From: Bauldia sp.
GTDB taxonomy: Bacteria > Pseudomonadota > Alphaproteobacteria > Rhizobiales > Kaistiaceae
DNA length: 64,000 bases
Assembly (NCBI GenBank): GCA_037200845.1
Contig: JBBCGQ010000001.1
Coordinates: 2,170,001-2,234,000 of the forward strand
Reading direction: 5' to 3'
Shown here: positions 54,481-64,000 of the stretch, one piece after another
How the letters are laid out: each line of letters begins with the position of its first letter
How positions within the stretch are numbered: the first letter of the stretch is position 1
Notes under the pieces: model-generated
Databases searched by the model: none
What the model was told of the DNA's origin: nothing
The model's input: the letters and a program-made list of their open reading frames with translations, nothing else
Program-made: the position numbers and the translations under genes

Positions 54481-54945
54481 ATGGCTGAATCGGCGGAAAC
54501 CATACTGAAAGCGCTGGGCATCGAACTGCCGGCGATGGCCGCCCCGGCGGCCAACTACGTGCCCTCCGTGCGCACCGGCAATCTGCTGTTCGTCTCCGGC
54601 CAGGTGTCGATCTGGCCGGGCGCGCGCTACGTCGGCAAGGTCGGCCAGAGCCTCACCGTCGAGGAAGGCCAGCAGGCGGCGCGCGTCTGCGCCATCAACA
54701 TCCTCGCCAACATCAAGGCCTCGCTCGGCAGCCTCGAGAAGGTCGGCCGCATCGTGAAGCTCGTCGGCTTCGTCAACTGCGCCCCCGAGTTCCAGGACCC
54801 GCACAAGGTCATCAACGGCTGCTCCGATCTCTTGACCGAGGTGCTCGGGCCGCGCGGCAAGCACGCCCGCTCGGCCGTCGGCATGGCGACGCTGCCGATG
54901 GGCGTCGCCGTCGAGGTCGAGGTCATCGTCGAGATCGCAGCCTAA
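54481..54945 (+). CDS. RidA family protein, second copy
   Basis: The 154-residue protein is a RidA/YjgF-like protein of the longer type: MAAPAANYVPSVRTGNLLFVSGQVSIWPGARYVGKVGQ, then ARVCAINILANIKASLGSLEKVGRIVKLVGFVNCAPEFQDPHKVING, and GKHARSAVGMATLPMGVAVEVEVI. It differs clearly from the RidA in the gat operon. The ATG at 54481 is chosen because the upstream in-frame extension overlaps the divergent eipB gene. It is three bases from the GDPD gene, so the two are an operon. Confidence 0.86.
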   Translation: MAESAETILKALGIELPAMAAPAANYVPSVRTGNLLFVSGQVSIWPGARYVGKVGQSLTVEEGQQAARVCAINILANIKASLGSLEKVGRIVKLVGFVNCAPEFQDPHKVINGCSDLLTEVLGPRGKHARSAVGMATLPMGVAVEVEVIVEIAA

Positions 54946-54948
54946 GGC

Positions 54949-55704
54949 ATGGCCGCGCCGGACTGGCTGACCCGGCGGCCGATCGCGCACCGCGGCTACC
55001 ACGACATCGCCGCCGGCCGCATCGAGAACACGCTGTCCGCGGCCGAAGCGGCGATCCGGCACAACTTCCCGATCGAGTGCGACCTGCAGCGCACCAGCGA
55101 CGACCGCGTCGTGGTCTTCCACGACGACACGCTGGAGCGGCTGACCACGAGCAGCGGCCCGGTGGAGCGCAAGCCGCTTTCCGAACTCCGCGCCGCGACC
55201 TTCCGCGGCGGCGACGCCAGGATCCCGACACTGGAGGAGCTGCTCGACCTGGTCGACGGCCGCGTGCCGCTGGTGATCGAACTCAAAAGCGGCTTTACCG
55301 GCGACCGGAGGCTGGAGGCCGCCACCGCCGCGATCCTCACCGAATACACCGGCCCCGCGGTGGTCATGTCGTTCGATCCGGCGTCGATGACCGCCATGCG
55401 GCGTCTTGCCCCGGGGCTGCCGCGCGGCATGCTGGGCGACCGCTTCAAGGCCGCGGACTGGCCGATGCTTTCCGCGCTCCAGCGCTGGACGTTCGCCACC
55501 TTCGCCATGGCGCCGGCCGTGCTGCCGTCGTTCGTCTCGTATCACGTCGGCTCGCTGCCCGCCTCGCCGCCGCTGGCGCTCCGGCATTTCTTCGGCCTGC
55601 CGCTGATCACATGGACGGTGCGCACCGCGCGCGACCGCGAGATCGCGAAGGCGTGGGCGGACCAGATCACGTTCGAGGGATTTGACCCGGACGCGCTCGG
55701 TTGA
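54949..55704 (+). CDS. Glycerophosphodiester phosphodiesterase family protein
   Basis: The 251-residue TIM-barrel protein has the GDPD signature: PIAHRGYHDIAAGRIENTLSAAEAAI, then PIECDLQRTSDDRVVVFHDDTLERLT with the metal-binding Glu and Asp and the catalytic His pair (AHRG and FHDD). It hydrolyses glycerophosphodiesters such as those from phospholipid turnover. There is no signal peptide, so it is cytoplasmic. The C-terminus LPLITWTVRTARDREIAKAW is also typical. Confidence 0.88.
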   Translation: MAAPDWLTRRPIAHRGYHDIAAGRIENTLSAAEAAIRHNFPIECDLQRTSDDRVVVFHDDTLERLTTSSGPVERKPLSELRAATFRGGDARIPTLEELLDLVDGRVPLVIELKSGFTGDRRLEAATAAILTEYTGPAVVMSFDPASMTAMRRLAPGLPRGMLGDRFKAADWPMLSALQRWTFATFAMAPAVLPSFVSYHVGSLPASPPLALRHFFGLPLITWTVRTARDREIAKAWADQITFEGFDPDALG

Positions 55705-55728
55705 TCTCGGCGCTGCGTCGCTTCCTCT

Positions 55729-55855
55729 CAACTGTCATCCTTCGGCGGCGCGAAGCGCCGACCGGAGGACCAGCCTCAGCAAACAGGCATCGTGGGGAAG
55801 AGCACGGTCCTCCGGTCCAGGCCTTTGACCTCGCCGAAGGATGACAGTGGAGGGG
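55729..55855. repeat. Inverted-repeat element, family 2, copy B
   Basis: CTGTCATCCTTCGGCGGCGC on the left and CGCCGAAGGATGACAGTGG on the right are the same ends as copy A, with a different centre (CGACCGGAGGACCAGCCTC, then GGTCCTCCGGTCC). It lies between the GDPD and FemAB-like genes. Confidence 0.85.
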
Positions 55856-55923
55856 ATGCGGTGGCCGACATCGGAGGCGCACGCCTCACTTGCACGCCCT
55901 GCCCCACGGCCTAAGTTGACGCA

Positions 55924-57102
55924 GTGGCACTCTTTTCCAGCAAGACTCCGGACACCGCGACCTTCCACGTCGTGACCTCGCTCGCCGAAATCGCGCGCGA
56001 CGACTGGGACGCCGTCGCGAACCCGGAAGGCGCCCAGTACAATCCGTTCCTCGCCCACGATTTCCTCTGGTCGCTGGAAGAATCCGGCTCGGCGGTCCGC
56101 AAGACCGGCTGGCTCGGCCAGCATCTGGTGATGGATGGCGCCGGCGGCAAACCGGCGGCGATCCTGCCCTGCTATCTGAAGTCGCACTCGATGGGCGAAT
56201 ACGTCTTCGACCATGGCTGGGCCGAGGCCTACGAGCGCGCCGGCGGGCGCTATTATCCGAAGCTGCAGGCGGCGGTGCCGTTCACGCCCGCCACCGGCCG
56301 GCGGCTGCTGGCGCGCGACGACGACGCGCGGCGATTGCTCGCCACCGCGGGCGCGCAACTGACGGAGAAGGTCGGCGCCTCCTCGCTGCACGTGACGTTC
56401 GCGACCGAGGCGGAATGGGCGCTGCTCGGCGAGGCCGGCTACCTGCAGCGCACCGACCAGCAGTATCATTTCATCAATCAGGGCTATCGCGACTTCGACG
56501 ATTTTCTGGATTCGTTGTCCTCGCGCCACCGCAAGACGATGAAGCGCGAGCGCCGCGACGCGCTCGACAACGGCGTCACCATCGAGCCGCTCACCGGCAG
56601 CGCGATCACGGAGACGGCGTGGGACGCATTCTACGAATTCTACATGGACACCGGCGGCCGCAAGTGGGGCCGGCCGTACCTCAACCGCCGCTTCTTCTCG
56701 CTGGTCGGCGAGCGCATGGCCGACAGGATCCTGCTGGTCATCGCCAAGCGTAACAACCGCCCGATCGCCGGCGCGCTGAACTTCATTGGCTCGGACACGC
56801 TCTACGGCCGCTACTGGGGCTCGCTCGAGGAGCAGCCCTTCCTGCACTTCGAGGTCTGCTACTATCAGGCGATCGAGTGGGGCATCGCGCACGGCAAAGA
56901 GATCGTCGAGGCCGGCGCGCAGGGCGAGCACAAGGTGGCGCGCGGCTATCGCCCGACGACGACCTACTCCGCCCACTGGATCCCCGACCCCGGCTTCCGC
57001 CGCGCCGTCGCCGATTATCTCAAGACGGAGCGGCGCCAGGTGGCGAAGGACGTCGAGGCGCTGGCCGAGTATCTGCCGTTCAAGGACGGCGGCGAGACCT
57101 GA
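55924..57102 (+). CDS. FemAB/GNAT-like protein, DUF482 (COG3146)
   Basis: The 392-residue protein starts at GTG 55924. The family (PF04339, called peptidoglycan biosynthesis/recognition) is recognised from NPFLAHDFLWSLEESGS near 40, AILPCYLKSHSMGEYVFDHGWAEAYERAGGRYYPKLQAAVPFTP, and VEAGAQGEHKVARGYRPTTTYSAHW near 330. It has a double-GNAT arrangement as in Fem proteins; acyl transfer from aminoacyl-tRNA or acyl-CoA is possible but not shown. Its TGA stop abuts the TCA of the convergent glycosyltransferase stop (TGATCA). Confidence 0.83.
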   Translation: MALFSSKTPDTATFHVVTSLAEIARDDWDAVANPEGAQYNPFLAHDFLWSLEESGSAVRKTGWLGQHLVMDGAGGKPAAILPCYLKSHSMGEYVFDHGWAEAYERAGGRYYPKLQAAVPFTPATGRRLLARDDDARRLLATAGAQLTEKVGASSLHVTFATEAEWALLGEAGYLQRTDQQYHFINQGYRDFDDFLDSLSSRHRKTMKRERRDALDNGVTIEPLTGSAITETAWDAFYEFYMDTGGRKWGRPYLNRRFFSLVGERMADRILLVIAKRNNRPIAGALNFIGSDTLYGRYWGSLEEQPFLHFEVCYYQAIEWGIAHGKEIVEAGAQGEHKVARGYRPTTTYSAHWIPDPGFRRAVADYLKTERRQVAKDVEALAEYLPFKDGGET

Positions 57103-58005
57103 TCACACGACGGTCCAGCCCGGGAGGTAGCGGTCGGCCGTCCCGAAAGCCCGGTTCTCGTCGAGGTTGGCGAACCATCGCCGCGGCGCCGTCACCGACT
57201 GGCCCGGGCGGCTGGCAAGCCACGCGCCCCACCACGAGAAGGTTGAGTTGGCGATGATGTGATGCCGCGCCAGCGACATCAGGTGCATGTCGTGGTGCGG
57301 CGCCTCCCTGTGCTCGGGAAAATCGACGACGGTCGCGGCGTGCCCACGCGTGTCGAAATTCGCGCGCACCCAGACGGGATCGTCACTGAACAGGAACAGC
57401 GTCAGCGGATCGGACGCCCTCGCCTCCAGTTGCTCGAGCGCGGCGCTGTAGTATTCCGGCGGGCAGCAATTAGCGAAGCGGAAGCTGAACGCCCCGTCGA
57501 TGTAATCGGTGCGGCGTACGTGGATGGCGACGGCCCCCGGCGCGGTAACCATCGCGGCCGCCAGTTCGCGGGCGGCCTCCGATGGCAGCGGCGGAAACGC
57601 AAAATCCTGGCGAATGACGTCGGGCGCCGGATCGAAATAGCGCGGCGACTGCCAATAGCCGTCGAGATAGGCCGGCCCGTTGATGGCGGCGATCTCCGGC
57701 CAGTAGCGCCGGTACGGCTCGCGAAAGAACGTGATTACCTCCGTGAGCGGCACCAGACCGAAACGGCGCTCCAGCAAGTTCTGACGGACGGCAACGATCT
57801 GCTCCCGTGTGGCGATCTCGCCGGCCAGCGAAAAGACATCGAGGCCGTAGCGCCGCGGCGTGACCTGCCCGCTCGGGCGGCTGAACCAATCGAGATCGAG
57901 CATCAGCGGCAGCCCGGTGCGAACCGACATCGCCCGCCCCGCGGCGTACTGGAACATCTGGTTGCCGAGGCCGCTGCTCACGCCGACGAAAATTGCTGGC
58001 CTCAT
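57103..58005 (-). CDS. Glycosyltransferase family 11 (alpha-1,2-fucosyltransferase-like)
   Basis: The 300-residue enzyme starts at ATG 58005 with the GT11 N-terminus FVGVSSGLGNQMFQYAAGRAM. It has the donor-binding motif HVRRTDYID (about 165-175) and the C-terminal motif NSTFSWWGAWLAS. GT11 enzymes move L-fucose (or a related sugar) from GDP-sugar to a galactose acceptor on polysaccharides. No sugar-nucleotide genes are beside it, so the glycan (O-antigen, capsule) is unknown. An in-frame extension to 58128 is rejected. Confidence 0.86.
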   Translation of the reverse strand: MRPAIFVGVSSGLGNQMFQYAAGRAMSVRTGLPLMLDLDWFSRPSGQVTPRRYGLDVFSLAGEIATREQIVAVRQNLLERRFGLVPLTEVITFFREPYRRYWPEIAAINGPAYLDGYWQSPRYFDPAPDVIRQDFAFPPLPSEAARELAAAMVTAPGAVAIHVRRTDYIDGAFSFRFANCCPPEYYSAALEQLEARASDPLTLFLFSDDPVWVRANFDTRGHAATVVDFPEHREAPHHDMHLMSLARHHIIANSTFSWWGAWLASRPGQSVTAPRRWFANLDENRAFGTADRYLPGWTVV

Positions 58006-58144
58006 TCCGGCTGCCGACCTGTGACGCTCTGCAAAACGTGGCACTGGATAGCCGACCGCATGACCGGGAACAACCCGACCGTGAGCGCTCGCTTGCCGCC
58101 ATCCGTCCCGGGCGGTAGACCCGCGCAACGAACGGAGCCGTCCG

Positions 58145-58576
58145 ATGCCGTCTCAGCCGACCTACGACGATACCAACATCTTCGCCCGCATTCTGCGCGG
58201 CGAGATTCCCTCGACCAGGGTCTACGAGGACGACGCCGTCGTCGCCTTCATGGACGTGATGCCGCAGGCGGCGGGGCACACGCTGGTCGTGCCGAAAGCG
58301 CCGTCGCGGAACCTGCTCGATGCCGATCCCGCGACGTTCGCGACGCTGATGCCGGCGGTGCAGAAGGTTGCGCGGGCGGTGAAAGCCGCCTTCGCCGCCG
58401 ACGGCATCACCATCCTGCAGTTCAACGAGGGTGCGGCGGGGCAGACGGTGTTCCATCTCCACTTCCACGTCATCCCGCGCATGGAAGGCGTGCTGCTCAA
58501 ACCGCATACCGGCGGGATGGAGCGGCCGGAGGTGCTGGCGGCGAACGCTGAGAAGATACGGAAGGCGCTAGCCTAA
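58145..58576 (+). CDS. HIT-family nucleotide-binding protein
   Basis: The 143-residue protein is a histidine-triad hydrolase: N-terminus NIFARILRGEIPSTRVYEDD, then VFMDVMPQ-like VAFMDVMPQAAGHTLVVPK, and the triad TVFHLHFHVIP with H104, H106 and H108. Such Hint-like enzymes hydrolyse AMP-lysine-type phosphoramidates or act on nucleotidyl adducts. The length is normal. It ends eight bases from the stop of the convergent secreted-protein gene. Confidence 0.92.
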   Translation: MPSQPTYDDTNIFARILRGEIPSTRVYEDDAVVAFMDVMPQAAGHTLVVPKAPSRNLLDADPATFATLMPAVQKVARAVKAAFAADGITILQFNEGAAGQTVFHLHFHVIPRMEGVLLKPHTGGMERPEVLAANAEKIRKALA

Positions 58577-58584
58577 CCGAACCT

Positions 58585-59370
58585 CTAGTGGCAGTCCCCG
58601 AGTTCGAGCACGCCGCGCGTATCGGAATCCAGGTCGAACGTCCACGCCTGGCCGCCCGCGTTCTCCGGTACAGCGACCTTTGACTTGATTGCCACCAGCA
58701 CCGGCTCATGCGGCGGCTCGCCCGGATCGGTGAACATATGAAATACCTGCATCTTGCCAAGCAGCAGGCCTTTGTCGGTGATGCCGATATTCGCCGTGAC
58801 GAAGCTGTCCGGAGTGGCAGTACCTCCGACAAGCCACTGCCCCTTCGTGAATGAAATTCTGCCGTCGAGCACTGATATCTTGCCGATGGCGATAAGATCC
58901 GGCGTCTGCTTCTCGTTCACCAAAATCCGGCTGAGCGAGAAATTGCAGGCTCGGCCGTCAAGCTCATGCCCCAGTTTCACCTTGGAGAAATTGAAGGCGT
59001 ATTGTTTCGGAACCCCGGGATCGGCTTCCGGCTCCTTCGGCTTCAATTCCGATGGATAGATACGCAGCCGGCCGATAGCGGCAACCTCGACTCCTTTCGC
59101 TGACGTCGTGAAGGCACACCACGCGCTAACCGTTTCGCCGGAAAGCGGCGGCAGCGCGTCGCCCAAGCCGAATTGCTCGGACAACGCCGCGGCCGCGGCG
59201 ATCGTCTTCTTGTCGAGCTTGCCCGTCGCCGCGCCGGGCCTGAAGGCGGTGTTGCCGAGATAAGCCTGAACGCACTTCGCGTCGTCCACCGGGGCTGCGG
59301 CCATCGCGCCACCACCCGGGGCGGTCGCCGCGAGGCCCGTGAGCAGCGCGAGTGGCAGAAGGCTACGCAT
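58585..59370 (-). CDS. Secreted protein of unknown function in the DUF1800/DUF1501 operon
   Basis: The 261-residue protein starts at ATG 59370, overlapping the DUF1501 stop by eight bases (ATGCGTAG). It has a signal peptide (RSLLPLALLTGLAATAPGGGAMA). A short N-terminal helical region, CVQAYLGNTAFRPGAATGKLDKKTIAAAAAL, resembles a peptidoglycan-binding-like motif. A beta-rich domain follows (FNFSKVKLGHELDGRACNFSLSRILVN, then GTATPDSFVTANIGITDKGLLLGKMQVFHMF). Five Cys residues suggest disulfides. I do not recognise a family. It is cotranslated with DUF1501. Confidence 0.72.
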   Translation of the reverse strand: MRSLLPLALLTGLAATAPGGGAMAAAPVDDAKCVQAYLGNTAFRPGAATGKLDKKTIAAAAALSEQFGLGDALPPLSGETVSAWCAFTTSAKGVEVAAIGRLRIYPSELKPKEPEADPGVPKQYAFNFSKVKLGHELDGRACNFSLSRILVNEKQTPDLIAIGKISVLDGRISFTKGQWLVGGTATPDSFVTANIGITDKGLLLGKMQVFHMFTDPGEPPHEPVLVAIKSKVAVPENAGGQAWTFDLDSDTRGVLELGDCH

Positions 59371-60511
59371 TGGTTTTGAAAAGAAGGTCATGGACATGGG
59401 CCAGTTTCGGGGCGCCGAAAATGCGTTCGGCGATTTCGTCGTGGGGCAGCCGGAATGCCGCCTCGATGGCGGCGGCGCATACGGCGCGGTAATCCAGCGT
59501 CGCCGCAAGGTCGCGGCCCTGGAACATCTCCTTCGCGCCGACACCCGGCCAGTCGGCAAGGACGCTCGCGCGCTTCAGCAGGCCGCCTGCCAACAGCCCG
59601 CAGGTGCCATAGCCATGGTCGGTTCCTTCGCTGCCGTCTTCGCGCACCGTGCGCCCGAATTCGGTGAGCGTCAGGACGATCGAATCCTTCCATGCGGCGC
59701 CGAGGCCATCTTTGTAGTTCTTGAATATCTCGTCGATGGTCGAGAAGAGGCGCGGCAGACGACCGTCGTCGCGGCCCTGATTGGAATGCGTGTCGAATTC
59801 GTTGAGCCGGATCACCGAGACGTTCGGCCCGCCGGGCTTCGCCATCTCCTGGCCCGCTTTGAAAGCCAGCGCCGGCGCCTCGCGCCGCTTGGCCTCCGTG
59901 GTCTGGCTGTCGGCGCGCTCGTAGAGCTTGGTGTAGGCCTTGGCGACGTCGCCATCGTAGCTAGCCGCAAGCGCCTTCATCATGCCGCCCTTGAGGTCGA
60001 GGGTTCCGTGAAGGTTGGCGGGGAAAAGGTTGTCGAGATCCGAGCCGCCGCGAATGATGAGCGGCATGTCGAGCGCCAGCGCCTTTCCGGGTATGCCGAC
60101 AAGATCGAGGGTCCGGCCGAGCCAGCCGGTCGGCAGCGCGAACGGATTGGTCCCGCCCGACTGCATCAGGTTCTGCCCCTCGAAGTGCGATCGATTGATG
60201 TAGGGGATCGACGTGGCGTGCACGATCGCCGCTTCGTTGTTTGCCAGCATTTCGGCAAAGTTGACGAAGTTCTGATGCAGGCCGAAAAACGGATTGATCT
60301 TTATCGGCGAGGACGAGATCAGGCCGTTTCGCACCTTGACCAGCGAAGGGTCGCCGATCGCAGGCACGGCGGCCAGGCCATCCATGCCGCCTTCCAGAAT
60401 GATCACGGCGATCTTGCCGAGGTCGCGCGTCTGGGCGAACCCGCGCGCCGGAAAGCCCGCGTAGAACACGCTCGCCGATCCCATTGCCAAGAATTCGCGC
60501 CGTGAGATCAT
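59363..60511 (-). CDS. DUF1501 family protein with twin-arginine signal
   Basis: The 382-residue protein starts at ATG 60511, two bases after the DUF1800 stop. The N-terminus MISRREFLAMGSASVFYAGF is a Tat-type signal (SRREFL). The body matches DUF1501: IAVIILEGGMDGLAAVPAIGDPSLVKVRNGL, then HATSIPYINRSHFEGQNLMQSG, FDTHSNQGRDDGRLPRLFSTIDEI and LTLTEFGRTVREDGSEGTDHGYGTCGLLAGGLL. The fold is related to alkaline phosphatase/sulfatase-like enzymes, but the activity is unproven. Genes for DUF1501 and DUF1800 are paired in many bacteria. Confidence 0.88.
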   Translation of the reverse strand: MISRREFLAMGSASVFYAGFPARGFAQTRDLGKIAVIILEGGMDGLAAVPAIGDPSLVKVRNGLISSSPIKINPFFGLHQNFVNFAEMLANNEAAIVHATSIPYINRSHFEGQNLMQSGGTNPFALPTGWLGRTLDLVGIPGKALALDMPLIIRGGSDLDNLFPANLHGTLDLKGGMMKALAASYDGDVAKAYTKLYERADSQTTEAKRREAPALAFKAGQEMAKPGGPNVSVIRLNEFDTHSNQGRDDGRLPRLFSTIDEIFKNYKDGLGAAWKDSIVLTLTEFGRTVREDGSEGTDHGYGTCGLLAGGLLKRASVLADWPGVGAKEMFQGRDLAATLDYRAVCAAAIEAAFRLPHDEIAERIFGAPKLAHVHDLLFKTNA

Positions 60512-60513
60512 GA

Positions 60514-62025
60514 TCAGGCCTCCGTGAATTCCGGGCTGCACCACAGAAGAATGAATTGCGCCGACAACGACGTCTCCGTTGCCATCAGCGTGCGCGTGCT
60601 CGGGCCAGCTGCTGCCCGGTCTGCGATCGCCGGCGCCGCGAGGAGCAGTGCACCGCCGCGCCCGATAAGGTCGGAGAAGCGGACACGACGCTCCATGTGC
60701 TCCGGTGAAACCCAGTCCGCTTTCGCATCGGAGAATCCGTCCGGCTGACGCGACGCCCAATCGAACTGGCCGAGCTCGCGCAACATCGTCTCCGCGTCGC
60801 GCTCGTATGGGTCCATCTTCTTTTCATCGACCTCGTCGAAGCCGAGGAACGGATTTGCACCCGACGTCCGCGCCATCTGGAACAGCCACGCTTCCGGCTG
60901 CTGGAATTTCCGCGCATCCAGCTCGCTCGCCGCGCGCTCGACCACGGCACGATGGATCGTCTGCAGATCGCCGCCGCCCGTCTTCCAGGCATCCGCGATG
61001 GCGGCAACGTCAGCGTCGGTCGGCTCTTCGCGAATGAAATGCCGCGCGAGCTTCTTCGAGACGTGATCGATAGTCTCGGTTTTCGCCGCGAGAAAATCCG
61101 TCAGCGTGCGCAGGCCGGCTTCTCCGGCCGGGATCTTCTGGCCCAGCACGACCTTCTCGCCCGGTTCGTGCCTTTGCGGGAAAAACGCCTGCGACTTGTC
61201 GCGCTTGGGTTGCTCAGAGGGCAGTTCGTAGACGTATCCCCACCCTGTCAGGACCTTGGCTGTCTCCGTCACGTCCTCCTGTGCATAGCCAGCGACAGGC
61301 GAGACCGTGTGCAGCTCCAGCAGCTCGCGCGCGAGATTCTCATTGATGTTCGACTGGAACCCCCCGGCCTTCTTGCCGCGTCCTTCGGATGAGTTCGGCC
61401 CGATGGAATAGATATTGTCGAGGTAGCTGACCATGGCCGGGTGCGATGTCACCGCGAACAGCATGTCGGCGAACGTCTTGAGCATGTTCGCCTTGATCGC
61501 GTGATCGACCATATGCTCGGCGAGATCGTTGGCCTTGTTGCCGTCCCCCACGGTGAAGTGATTGCGCCAGAAATTGGCAAAGCGCTCGAACACCGGCGCC
61601 GCTGAATAGAGCGGCTGATGGCAATGCCTGAGGATGTCGAACCTGACCGCGCTGTGTTCAGTCTGCAGCTTGTAGCGGCCGATGCCGTATTCCGTGCTGT
61701 TATTCTCCAGCTTCCGGTCCAGAACGTCCATTCCGGCGCGGTAAGCCAGGATGTTGATGACCAGCTTTTCGAGATCCCAAATCTGATCCTCGGGCCACGG
61801 GACGATCTTCGGACCCGCGCGCCGCGCAATTCCTACCGGCGGCGGCACGGCGGAAAGCTGGGCGAGCGCCCACTCGACGATGTCGGCAGGGTCTTCGCCC
61901 GGACGCAGGCCATACCCGATCTTGCGCGCAAACCGAGCCGTGTCCGATGGTCCCAGCGCCATCCAGTTTCCCCCGAAACAACCAGCAACCCGCTCAACCA
62001 TAGCGGGATGCTGTGGCTTTGCCAT
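60514..62025 (-). CDS. DUF1800 family protein
   Basis: The 503-residue protein matches DUF1800: FARKIGYGLRPGEDPADIVEW at the start, then RFANFWRNHFTVGDGNKANDLAEHMVDHAIKANML, NENLARELLELHTVSPVAGYAQEDVTETAKVLTGW, SKKLARHFI and the C-terminal LSAQFILLWCSPEF. The start is at ATG 62025; M23 (MALGPSDTARF) is an alternative that fits the family N-terminus better. No signal peptide is seen, unlike its DUF1501 partner. The function is unknown. It is upstream of and nearly abutting DUF1501. Confidence 0.88.
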   Translation of the reverse strand: MAKPQHPAMVERVAGCFGGNWMALGPSDTARFARKIGYGLRPGEDPADIVEWALAQLSAVPPPVGIARRAGPKIVPWPEDQIWDLEKLVINILAYRAGMDVLDRKLENNSTEYGIGRYKLQTEHSAVRFDILRHCHQPLYSAAPVFERFANFWRNHFTVGDGNKANDLAEHMVDHAIKANMLKTFADMLFAVTSHPAMVSYLDNIYSIGPNSSEGRGKKAGGFQSNINENLARELLELHTVSPVAGYAQEDVTETAKVLTGWGYVYELPSEQPKRDKSQAFFPQRHEPGEKVVLGQKIPAGEAGLRTLTDFLAAKTETIDHVSKKLARHFIREEPTDADVAAIADAWKTGGGDLQTIHRAVVERAASELDARKFQQPEAWLFQMARTSGANPFLGFDEVDEKKMDPYERDAETMLRELGQFDWASRQPDGFSDAKADWVSPEHMERRVRFSDLIGRGGALLLAAPAIADRAAAGPSTRTLMATETSLSAQFILLWCSPEFTEA

Positions 62026-62052
62026 CTACAATTTTGGGTATCGTGGGCGCGC

Positions 62053-62092
62053 CAAAAACGGAAAAGGACGGTCCGATCGGACCGCCCTTTTC
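62053..62092 (-). terminator. Terminator between clpA and the DUF1800 operon
   Basis: A 9-bp stem with one mismatch (62066-62074 pairing with 62079-62087) has loop GATC. It is followed on the minus strand by TTTTCCGTTTTT and preceded on the other side by TTTT, so it can work in either direction. It is 19 bases past the clpA stop. Confidence 0.82.
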
Positions 62093-62110
62093 TAATTCTG
62101 CGTGCGCCGC

Positions 62111-64000
<1,890 letters not shown>

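Overview
The window is GC-rich and densely coded. It looks like chromosomal DNA of an alphaproteobacterium of the order Hyphomicrobiales (Rhizobiales). The reasons are the gene families and their grouping: an LdtR-type MarR regulator beside a small four-helix membrane protein and hemB, a single long bifunctional rsh, an EipB/DUF1849 protein, a Porin_2-type porin, a BA14K-like protein, a Bpt-type leucyltransferase, and ClpA with a lysine/proline-rich tail. No family or genus can be named from the sequence alone.

Layout. 1-7.8 kb: a truncated secreted-protein gene, ldtR, hemB, a threonine ammonia-lyase, an unrecognised membrane protein, an RDD protein and bpt. 7.9-14.7 kb: a large autotransporter, an NTF2-like protein, parC and recO, all on the minus strand. 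14.8-22.8 kb: an SDR dehydrogenase, then a compact plus-strand housekeeping run rsh-pyrE-DUF2062-pdxJ-acpS-lepB-rnc-era with many 4-nt ATGA overlaps. 23-28.9 kb: rpoZ, a NYN-domain protein, a family-5 uracil-DNA glycosylase, DUF3775, a complete IS1595-type element with a passenger gene, smpB and dapA. 29-36.9 kb: a lytic transglycosylase, an alpha/beta hydrolase, a three-gene minus-strand envelope operon (BON-repeat/OmpA protein, 46-residue membrane peptide, membrane-anchored HhH protein) and a porin. 37.3-47 kb: tRNA-Ser(GCU) and an accessory stretch with a lactonase-like amidohydrolase, an aldehyde dehydrogenase, a DUF559 nuclease-fold gene, a sugar-acid dehydratase, a lipoprotein, DoxX, and an MFS/MarR divergent pair. 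47-52 kb: a seven-gene minus-strand operon with gatC, gatA and gatB interleaved with GNAT, RidA, chorismate mutase and a small repeat-like protein. 52-64 kb: dinB, eipB, a second RidA, GDPD, a FemAB-like protein, a GT11 glycosyltransferase, HIT, a DUF1800/DUF1501/secreted-protein operon, and clpA running off the right edge.

How the genes fit together. Much of the window is core metabolism and gene expression: heme, pyrimidine, PLP and lysine/cell-wall precursors, stringent response, tRNA-dependent amidation, ribosome rescue and protein turnover. Envelope genes sit between these blocks.

The most unusual material is between genes. Composite palindromic repeats recur at gene ends; their flanks are conserved, and their hairpin stems change while staying complementary. 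One copy is split by the IS1595-type element, leaving a perfect 8-bp target duplication. Two copies abut both ends of the DUF559 gene so closely that one supplies its ribosome-binding site and the other its last codons and stop. The BON/OmpA operon has the same order and size pattern as the mycobacterial ArfA-ArfB-ArfC operon, and its large protein holds four tandem repeats of about 121 residues.
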